DNA from: Candidatus Gastranaerophilales bacterium | GTDB lineage: Bacteria > Cyanobacteriota > Vampirovibrionia > Gastranaerophilales > Gastranaerophilaceae | Length of the DNA stretch: 11,391 bases | NCBI GenBank assembly: GCA_944323095.1 | Contig: CALURE010000041.1 | Span: forward strand, 1-11,391 | Direction: 5' to 3' | Shown here: positions 6,017-11,391 of the stretch, piece by piece | Layout of the letters: every line of letters starts with the position of its first letter | Position numbering within the stretch: the first letter of the stretch is position 1 | Program-made: the position numbers and the translations under genes | Notes under the pieces: generated by a model | Database searches by the model: none | What the model saw: the letters and a program-made list of their open reading frames with translations, nothing else | Told to the model about the DNA's origin: nothing

Positions 6017-7249
6017 ATGAATAGCAAAGAAATAGTTAAACAGGCAGAAAAAAGCCTTGTTAAAGAATTTGAACAAATTGAAGAAATAAGAGATTACAAT
6101 CAGGAAAAGGTTCTAAAAGCTTTTATAGAAAACAAAGTAGCGCCGGAACACTTTTATACTGTATCTGGTTACGGGCATGATGATTTGGGACGCGAAGTTC
6201 TCGATAAAGTCTTTGCTGATGTATTCAAAGCGGAAAAAGCACTTGTAAGAATACATTTTGCCTCAGGCACTCACACACTTGCCTGCTGTCTTTTCGGAAA
6301 TCTTAAATACGGTGATAAATTGATATCTGCTGCGGGAGCTCCTTATGACACAATGCAGGAGGTTATTGGAACAGCAGGGGACGACGAAATCAAAGAAGAT
6401 TCACTTATCGGACACGGCATTTTGTACGACGAAGTCCCCCTGAAAAACGGCACTGATATTGATTTTGAAAAATTAGAGCAAATGATAGACAAAAACGTAA
6501 AAATGGTTTTAATACAGCGTTCAAAAGGTTATTCAACAAGAAAGTCATTGTCAATCGACACAATAGAAAAAATCTGTAAAATTGTAAAATCAAAAAATCC
6601 GGACTGTATCTGCTTTGTAGATAACTGCTACGGAGAATTTGTCGATACAAAAGAACCGCTTGAAGCCGGTGCAGATTTAATCGGCGGTTCGTTAATCAAA
6701 AATCCGGGAGGAGGAATTGTAGAAGCAGGTGGATACATTGCGGGAAAAGCTAAATATGTAGATAAATGTGCAAACCGGCTGACAGCGCCAGGTATAGGAT
6801 GTGAAGGCGGTGCGATGTTTAACCAGCACAGACTTATTTTTCAGGGACTATTTATGGCTCCGTCTGTAGTTTGTGATGCTGTCAAAGGGGCAGTTCTTGC
6901 GGCGAAAATTTTTGATGAAATAGGTTACGACTCCTCTCCGAAATATTACGAAAAACGCACAGATATTATACAGAATATAACATTTAACGCACCTGAACCG
7001 CTGGAACATTTTTGCAGAACAATTCAGGCTCTGTCGCCTGTAAACGGTTATGTAACTCCAATACCTGAATATGTTCCGGGATATGAAGATCCGGTAATTA
7101 TGGCTGGCGGAACATTTATCGAAGGCTCAACTATTGAACTTTCGGCAGACGGCCCTATGAGAGCTCCTTACGTAGCATACATGCAGGGCGGATTGAATTA
7201 CGCACATGTTAAAATTGCGTTAGAAAAAATTCTTGATAAAGTAAATTAG
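6017..7249 (+). CDS. Methionine gamma-lyase-like PLP enzyme (COG4100, 'aluminium resistance protein' family)
   Basis: This is a cytoplasmic fold-type I PLP enzyme of 410 residues, a normal length for the family. It is related to the Cys/Met metabolism lyases and annotated in databases as methionine gamma-lyase family or, from an old report, aluminium resistance protein. Visible motifs are SGTHTLACCLFG near residue 80 (phosphate-binding loop), CFVDNCYGEFVD with the cofactor-contacting Asp, and GGSLIKNPGGG, in which K228 should form the Schiff base with PLP. RLTAPGIGCEGG and the C-terminal YVAYMQGGL are also typical. The true substrate is not established for most members; C-S lyase activity on a sulfur amino acid is the usual guess. 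The gene stands alone with its own promoter and Shine-Dalgarno sequence. The family is common in cyanobacteria and Firmicutes. Confidence 0.9.
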   Translation: MNSKEIVKQAEKSLVKEFEQIEEIRDYNQEKVLKAFIENKVAPEHFYTVSGYGHDDLGREVLDKVFADVFKAEKALVRIHFASGTHTLACCLFGNLKYGDKLISAAGAPYDTMQEVIGTAGDDEIKEDSLIGHGILYDEVPLKNGTDIDFEKLEQMIDKNVKMVLIQRSKGYSTRKSLSIDTIEKICKIVKSKNPDCICFVDNCYGEFVDTKEPLEAGADLIGGSLIKNPGGGIVEAGGYIAGKAKYVDKCANRLTAPGIGCEGGAMFNQHRLIFQGLFMAPSVVCDAVKGAVLAAKIFDEIGYDSSPKYYEKRTDIIQNITFNAPEPLEHFCRTIQALSPVNGYVTPIPEYVPGYEDPVIMAGGTFIEGSTIELSADGPMRAPYVAYMQGGLNYAHVKIALEKILDKVN

Positions 7250-7330
7250 TAATTAGTTTCGTTTTTTCAAATTTTTATTATAAAAATAACAAATATTAAG
7301 TTTTTTTAAGAGTTAAATAGCTACTTATAA

Positions 7331-7362
7331 CTAATTCTTAAGGATTAGACTAAAAATTTTTT
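7331..7362 (+). terminator. Weak hairpin terminator candidate after the PLP lyase
   Basis: CTAATTC (7331-7337) and GGATTAG (7342-7348) form a 7-bp stem with one G-T pair and a TTAA loop. Six T follow, but only after an 8-nt gap. The rest of the 212-bp gap between genes (7250-7461) is AT-rich and holds no ORF that I can support. Confidence 0.3.
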
Positions 7363-7372
7363 ATAAATTCAT

Positions 7373-7399
7373 TTGAAACTCGGATTTTTGTGATATGCT
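7373..7399 (+). promoter_or_regulatory. Extended -10 promoter of the phosphorylase-like gene
   Basis: TTGAAA (7373-7378) is followed after a short 15-bp spacer by TATGCT (7394-7399). A TG one base before the box gives an extended -10 (TGATATGCT). The resulting leader of about 55 nt holds a small hairpin (TACCC 7407-7411 with GGGTA 7422-7426) and a strong ribosome site, AGGAAGG, before the ATG at 7462. Confidence 0.5.
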
Positions 7400-7461
7400 G
7401 TTGAAGTACCCCGAAAAATTTGGGTAAATAGTTTACATAGTATAAGAAGAGGAAGGTTAAT

Positions 7462-9156
7462 ATGTCATTACCAAATGTAGCATATTTCTCAATGGAAATC
7501 GCAATGGATCAGTCTTTAAAAACTTATTCAGGCGGTTTAGGATTTTTAGCAGGTTCACATATGTTATCTGCAGGTTATTTACAAATGCCTATGGTCGGTG
7601 TAACTATGTTATGGTCTTATGGTTACTATGATCAGCGTATTGCACATGATGGTCAGGTTGAAGTTGCTTACATCAGAAAATATTATGATTTCTTGAAAGA
7701 TTTAAATGCTTATACAGAAGTTGATATTTTCGGCGAAAAAGTTAAAGTTAAAGCATATTTGGTTGAACCTGAATTATTCGGAGCCTGCCCTGTTTATCTT
7801 TTAACAACCGATATTGAAGGTAACAGTGACTGGGCAAAAAGCATTTCTCACAAATTGTATGACGGCAATGAAAAAATAAGAATTGCTCAGGAAACAGTTT
7901 TGGGTATTGCAGGTATAAGAATTTTACAACAGGTCGGCTACAATTTTGATGTTGTACATATGAATGAAGGTCATGCGCTTCCTGCAGCATTCGAATTGTT
8001 GAGACAATACAACGGCAATCTTGAAGAAGTTAAAAAGAAAACAGTATTTACAACTCACACACCTGTTGCAGCAGGCAACGAAGTACACTGGGTTGATACG
8101 CTTCTTGAAGGCGGCTTCTTTGCAGGATGTTCAAGAGAAACTGCTGTTCAGTTAGGCGGCGAAAACTTCTCACTGACTGTTGCTGCATTGAGAATGTCAA
8201 GAATTGCTAATGCCGTATCACAGTTACACGGTCTTGTAGCAAATAAAATGTGGGAATGGGTAGACGGCAGATGTCCTATCAGAGCTATTACAAATGCTGT
8301 TAACTTACACTACTGGCAGGATGACAGAGTAAAAGAAGCTGCAAATGATCCTGAAAAATTATTGGCCGTAAAACGCGAAATGAAAGCTGAATTATTTGAA
8401 TACGTTGCTAATGTTGCAGGTAAGAGATTTGATCCCGATGTATTAACTATCACATGGGCAAGAAGATTTGCTGACTACAAACGTGCATGGTTAATTCTTA
8501 TGGACAAAGACAGAATTACAAAACTTCTTGACGCAAACAAAATTCAGATTATTTTTGCCGGCAAGTTCCATCCGGATGATGTTATGGGTAAAGAAATGTT
8601 TAACAAACTACTTAACCGTTCACACAGCATGAAAAATGTTGTCGTTTTACCGGGTTATGAACTTGAATTGTCAGGCAAATTGAAACGCGGTTCAGATATA
8701 TGGTTAAATACACCTTTGAGACCGTTTGAAGCATCAGGAACATCAGGTATGTCTGCTAACGCTAACGGTGCATTACACTTATCTATTTATGACGGATGGA
8801 CTGTTGAAGGTACATTTAACGGAATTAACGGTTACACTGTTGAATACCCTGGTCTTGATGATGAAATGCCATGGGAAGAACGTCATTGGAAAGATCATGA
8901 ATGCATCATGAATATTATTGAAAATGAAATCATTCCAACATACTATGAAAACAAACAGGAATGGGCACGTATGATGAGACAGGCTATCAGAACATCTGAA
9001 GCTTACTTCAATTCAGACCGTATGGTAATTGAATACTATAACAGATTATACAAACCCATTGCACACAATGATTCAAGCTCAGGTGAAAAGAAAAAAGAAA
9101 TGAATATTTCAGAAACTCCTACATTTGATGCGTGGACATTTGCAAATATTAAATAA
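7462..9156 (+). CDS. Alpha-glucan (glycogen/maltodextrin) phosphorylase homologue, GT35, lacking the PLP lysine
   Basis: The 564-residue protein belongs to the short GT35 group (TIGR02094-like), whose members phosphorolyse alpha-1,4-glucans to glucose-1-phosphate. Family motifs run along the whole length: YFSMEIAMDQSLKTYSGGLG at residues 8-27, VVHMNEGHALPAAF, TTHTPVAAGNE, TWARRFADYKRA, GKFHPDD and DIWLNTPLRPFEASGTSGM. In these enzymes the next residue is the lysine that holds pyridoxal phosphate (GTSGMKAA). Here it is Ser431 (codon TCT at 8752), giving GMSANANGALHLSIYDGW. The frame is open throughout, with a strong Shine-Dalgarno, its own promoter and a strong terminator, so this does not look like a decaying gene. 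It may have lost PLP-dependent phosphorolysis or use another transfer chemistry. The tail after residue 530 (SSSGEKKKEMN...) is extra. glgP would be the customary symbol, but I withhold it because of the substitution. Confidence 0.88.
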   Translation: MSLPNVAYFSMEIAMDQSLKTYSGGLGFLAGSHMLSAGYLQMPMVGVTMLWSYGYYDQRIAHDGQVEVAYIRKYYDFLKDLNAYTEVDIFGEKVKVKAYLVEPELFGACPVYLLTTDIEGNSDWAKSISHKLYDGNEKIRIAQETVLGIAGIRILQQVGYNFDVVHMNEGHALPAAFELLRQYNGNLEEVKKKTVFTTHTPVAAGNEVHWVDTLLEGGFFAGCSRETAVQLGGENFSLTVAALRMSRIANAVSQLHGLVANKMWEWVDGRCPIRAITNAVNLHYWQDDRVKEAANDPEKLLAVKREMKAELFEYVANVAGKRFDPDVLTITWARRFADYKRAWLILMDKDRITKLLDANKIQIIFAGKFHPDDVMGKEMFNKLLNRSHSMKNVVVLPGYELELSGKLKRGSDIWLNTPLRPFEASGTSGMSANANGALHLSIYDGWTVEGTFNGINGYTVEYPGLDDEMPWEERHWKDHECIMNIIENEIIPTYYENKQEWARMMRQAIRTSEAYFNSDRMVIEYYNRLYKPIAHNDSSSGEKKKEMNISETPTFDAWTFANIK

Positions 9157-9172
9157 ATAAATTAATACAAAT

Positions 9173-9208
9173 AAAAAACAGGAGCTAAAATTATAGCTCC
9201 TGTTTTTT
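9173..9208. terminator. Strong bidirectional Rho-independent terminator
   Basis: A long stem (9173-9187 with 9194-9208, CAGGAGCTA/TAGCTCCTG plus flanking A/T pairs) ends in six T rightward, 16 bp after the phosphorylase stop. Because six A precede it, it can also stop leftward transcription from the 9363-11228 gene. Confidence 0.88.
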
Positions 9209-9234
9209 GAGTTTACACCAGAAAAACAGCTATA

Positions 9235-9262
9235 ATGTCATTCCGAACTTATTTCGAAATCT
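9235..9262. repeat. Dispersed palindromic repeat copy (GTCATTCCGAA...TTCGAAATCT)
   Basis: ATGTCATTCCGAACTTATTT is followed by CGAAATCT. CCGAA and TTCGA form a short imperfect stem. The form GTCATTC..CGAA..TTCG..ATCT is a diverged member of the same repeat type as the elements at 1178 and 1286, now in intergenic DNA. Confidence 0.6.
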
Positions 9263-9316
9263 TATAGTAATTAGAACCTTAAACTGCGATATAAGGCCCG
9301 TTTTTTGTATCTTGAC

Positions 9317-9338
9317 AAAAAAATATGAGAAGTACTCA
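9317..9338 (-). terminator. Weak leftward terminator candidate
   Basis: On the minus strand TGAG and CTCA form a 4-bp stem with a 5-nt loop (9326-9338). After AT, seven T follow (9317-9323). It lies just past the stop of the 9363-11228 gene. The stem is too short to be convincing alone. Confidence 0.3.
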
Positions 9339-9362
9339 GAAAGAAAATTTTAAATAATCTTA

Positions 9363-11228
9363 TTAATTTTCAGCCTTATAAAGTCGTGCAAAGAAACATG
9401 AAACATGCTGGATTGAATCAACTCGTACCCACTGTCTAGTTGCTTTAAAGCGGATTGCACCTGCAGAGCGCTCAGGATTTTTGTGTGAATAATTATTTCT
9501 ATCATCATTAAACAAATGGAATTGGCACATTGCAGCTTTTTTACATGCCTCAAGCAGTTTTTTTTCAAGAGCATCAACTTTCAAATATTTTGCAAGATAA
9601 TAAGCTGCTACAAGCCCCTCTGAACGTGCGCCGTCAGGATAATAGTGATCCCCGTAGTCGTAATAGTAACCGCCTTCGTAATCTATATAAGGCGAATCAT
9701 CGTGTTTATACATTTTTGATACCATTGTAGCAGCATCGGTAAAGACAAAATTAATATAATTTTGTTTTTGAAAATCCTTATCTTTAACCCATTCCTCAAT
9801 AGCCTGCATTAACCATGCATCAGACGGAAGTGCAGTAAACAATTCTGCATAAATTTTCGGACGCTCATCTACAATCCAGTCTAAAGCTTTTTTAGCGATT
9901 TTCCTAACCTCTTTTGCAAGTTTTTCATCATCTAAAAAATTATTAGCAAAAAGTGCAAGCCCTAAAAGAGCTTCACCGGGGTAATAAAAAGAAAAAGTAG
10001 CCTTTCTTTCTTCATCCGTCATATTTATCAGGGGCTGGCCGTTCTGATAAAGCGGATGAATGTAATATCCAAGAATTTCCCCGTTTTCATAGACCCTGCT
10101 CATAATATGACGGACATAGCCCTTTATATATTCATCGTAAGATTTGTCACCTGTAAAAGAACGATACTGCATCATTGCGGTAAGTAAAACACCGGTTCCT
10201 CCGAGTTTTGCTTTTTTGTTGTAAAATGCGTAACAGCCTTTCCCCCACTTTGTATCATGCTCTTTTGTAATCGAAATACTCCAGTCAACTGCTTTTTTAG
10301 CTGCTTTTATATATTTTTCATCGGATGTAAGTTCATAAGCTCTGATAAGTGCAATTATACCACCGCAGTGGCGCAAATCATTATAATACAAATTATTTTC
10401 AGGACGGGTCGGGTGTTCATGATCTTTGTAATTGTCTTCACAGCAGTCATAGTAATATAAAAACCTGCCGTCTTCATACATATTTGCAAGAAGCCAGTCA
10501 GCAGAAGCTATAACCTGATGGAATAAAACATCATAACTAAATTCCGTATATCTTATATTGCCGCGGTAAAGCGGAATGGTGCTATTTTTATAAGTAACAA
10601 AAGCTCTGCTTCTAAAAAGATAATATTCATAATCATTTGAATCAGACAGAATTTTTAATCTTTCAGATTTACTGTTTGAAAGCTTGCCTATAGGTGTTTT
10701 TTTAACCAGCGTCTGTAATACGGCGCGGAGTCCCATATGGCTTAAAGAAACTGCGTCAGTCGGCATATAGTAATAAGAAATACCGTCTTTTCTAAGTTCA
10801 AGTCCGTTTATTCCGATTTCAAACCTGCCGTTATCAAATCTTTCTGAATTTAATTCCTTTTTTGCAACTTTTTTACGGTCAATGACATATTCAATCATTA
10901 TTCTGCACAAATTTTCATTTTCAGGATTGAAGTTTAAAAATCGCTGATTTTTTCTTATCATTTCAATGTTGCGGTTTATTGTCGTTTGTAAATCAGCTCT
11001 TTTGCTGCCATAACGCACAAGTTTCTGACCGCTTTGAAAAAGGGTAATATAAACAAGCGTTTCAGATGGATTATAGTCAATAACTCCTGAAAAATCCAAA
11101 TCAGAAATATTTATTTTTTCACCTGTAACAAGGGCATTACGCACACGTTTCAGTAATAAATCTATGCATGAAAAATCTTTTTCCAAAAAAGCTCTTTCTT
11201 TATCATTTTGTTCTTTAAAATCAAGCAT
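9363..11228 (-). CDS. Unknown protein: AMMECR1-like N-terminal region plus alpha/alpha-toroid domain
   Basis: I do not recognise a named family for this 621-residue protein. It has no signal peptide or membrane segment, so it is probably cytoplasmic. Residues about 15-185 follow the order of an AMMECR1 domain: ETLVYITLFQSGQKLVRYG matches the VFVTLKK.G.LRGCIG strand, CRIMIEYVIDRKKV the central strand, and INGLELRKDGISYYYMP the end, but the LRGCIG motif itself is changed. Residues about 230-615 look like an (alpha/alpha)6 barrel as in N-acylglucosamine 2-epimerases and many glycoside hydrolases. Repeated helical pairs carry aromatic and acidic loop motifs: WLLANMYEDGRFLYYYD, NDLRHCGGIIALIRAYELT, GGTGVLLTAMM, YYPGEALLGLA and GDHYYPDGARSEGLVAAYYL. 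A sugar-processing or sugar-binding role is a guess from the fold. The start ATG lacks a Shine-Dalgarno sequence but lies about 20 nt after an extended -10 promoter. It converges on the phosphorylase homologue. Confidence 0.8.
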   Translation of the reverse strand: MLDFKEQNDKERAFLEKDFSCIDLLLKRVRNALVTGEKINISDLDFSGVIDYNPSETLVYITLFQSGQKLVRYGSKRADLQTTINRNIEMIRKNQRFLNFNPENENLCRIMIEYVIDRKKVAKKELNSERFDNGRFEIGINGLELRKDGISYYYMPTDAVSLSHMGLRAVLQTLVKKTPIGKLSNSKSERLKILSDSNDYEYYLFRSRAFVTYKNSTIPLYRGNIRYTEFSYDVLFHQVIASADWLLANMYEDGRFLYYYDCCEDNYKDHEHPTRPENNLYYNDLRHCGGIIALIRAYELTSDEKYIKAAKKAVDWSISITKEHDTKWGKGCYAFYNKKAKLGGTGVLLTAMMQYRSFTGDKSYDEYIKGYVRHIMSRVYENGEILGYYIHPLYQNGQPLINMTDEERKATFSFYYPGEALLGLALFANNFLDDEKLAKEVRKIAKKALDWIVDERPKIYAELFTALPSDAWLMQAIEEWVKDKDFQKQNYINFVFTDAATMVSKMYKHDDSPYIDYEGGYYYDYGDHYYPDGARSEGLVAAYYLAKYLKVDALEKKLLEACKKAAMCQFHLFNDDRNNYSHKNPERSAGAIRFKATRQWVRVDSIQHVSCFFARLYKAEN

Positions 11229-11253
11229 AAAGAAATAATAGCATTAAATTCAC

Positions 11254-11262
11254 ATTATAGCA
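11254..11262 (-). promoter_or_regulatory. Extended -10 promoter of the toroid-domain gene
   Basis: On the minus strand TGCTATAAT is a perfect extended -10 element (TGnTATAAT). No good -35 is seen at 16-18 bp, which is tolerated with an extended -10. Transcription would start near 11246, leaving a short leader of about 18 nt with no ribosome site before the ATG at 11228. Confidence 0.55.
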
Positions 11263-11283
11263 AATTAATGAAGAAGTTTAGAT

Positions 11284-11310
11284 GTCAGGAGGACAGGAAG
11301 GCAGGCAATT
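11284..11310. repeat. Purine-rich repeat remnant related to the element at 1055-1170
   Basis: GTCAGGAGGACAGGAAGGCA continues with GGCAA. It shares words (GTCAGG, GGCAGGAAG-like) with the minus strand of 1137-1170. It lies between genes and has no ORF. The match is by eye and short. Confidence 0.35.
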
Positions 11311-11355
11311 TACATTATAAATACAAATACAAAACGTAAAGATTTCTTTAAGCTT

Positions 11356-11384
11356 TTGACATGAAAAAAAAGTTGTTGTTCAAT
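11356..11384 (+). promoter_or_regulatory. Possible rightward promoter at the window edge
   Basis: A consensus TTGACA (11356-11361) is followed after 17 bp by TTCAAT (11379-11384), a four-of-six match to the -10 box. Any gene it serves lies beyond the window. The rest of 11263-11391 shows only the repeat remnant. Confidence 0.3.
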
Positions 11385-11391
11385 AGATAAT

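Noticed and set aside
7748..7990. Leftward 80-codon ORF inside the phosphorylase homologue, and other overlapping ORFs such as 6405-6650 and 10257-10460
   Set aside because: They are shadows of clearly conserved genes on the opposite strand with no start signals of their own.
9312..9340. TTGACA followed by AT-rich sequence, like a rightward promoter
   Set aside because: No acceptable -10 box at 16-18 bp and no rightward gene follows; the next gene is on the other strand.

Overview
The window looks like chromosomal DNA from an AT-rich, Gram-negative-type gut bacterium. The best fit is the non-photosynthetic cyanobacterial relatives (Vampirovibrionia/Melainabacteria, order Gastranaerophilales). 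This is an inference from three things: the pilin start FTLAEVLITLGIIGVVAAL, a mosaic of short palindromic repeats around that gene, and a gene set (COG4100-type PLP lyase, short GT35 phosphorylase, YdjC deacetylase) usual in that lineage. No phylogenetic marker gene is present, so placement is tentative.

Layout. Bases 8-96 (+) are the small bacterial SRP RNA (ffs). A bidirectional hairpin terminator at 160-187 separates it from a leftward type IV pilin-like gene (core 195-887). Upstream of that core lie about 460 bp of at least eight short palindromic or tandem repeats (903-1352). All of them are read through in the pilin frame, so the open frame runs up to base 1514. At 1498 there is a strong Shine-Dalgarno plus ATG, followed by a run of ten G (coding strand). 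That run leaves the ATG exactly one base out of frame with the pilin. Next is a leftward GT2 polyprenyl-phosphate glycosyltransferase (1527-2480). It is divergent from a rightward YdjC/ChbG deacetylase (2559-3410), and a perfect 9-bp inverted repeat sits between them. The deacetylase overlaps a membrane-anchored nuclease-like protein (3397-5166) with an SNase-like domain, a Cys/His cluster and two PLD HKD motifs. A secreted vWA protein (5185-5901, -) converges on it. Rightward genes follow: a methionine-gamma-lyase-like PLP enzyme (6017-7249) and an alpha-glucan phosphorylase homologue (7462-9156). The last gene, 9363-11228 (-), encodes a putative AMMECR1-like plus alpha/alpha-toroid protein of unknown function.

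How they may work together. The GT2 and deacetylase resemble transferase/deacetylase pairs that build lipid-linked amino sugars. The PLD protein, the vWA protein and the pilin are all predicted extracytoplasmic. The lyase and the phosphorylase homologue are cytoplasmic metabolism genes with their own promoters. There is no sign of a phage, plasmid, insertion sequence or CRISPR array.

Most noteworthy: (1) a candidate poly-G on/off switch in front of the pilin; (2) in-frame invasion of the pilin leader by palindromic repeats; (3) a phosphorylase homologue in which the PLP-binding lysine is serine; (4) an unusual SNase-like/Zn/PLD fusion.
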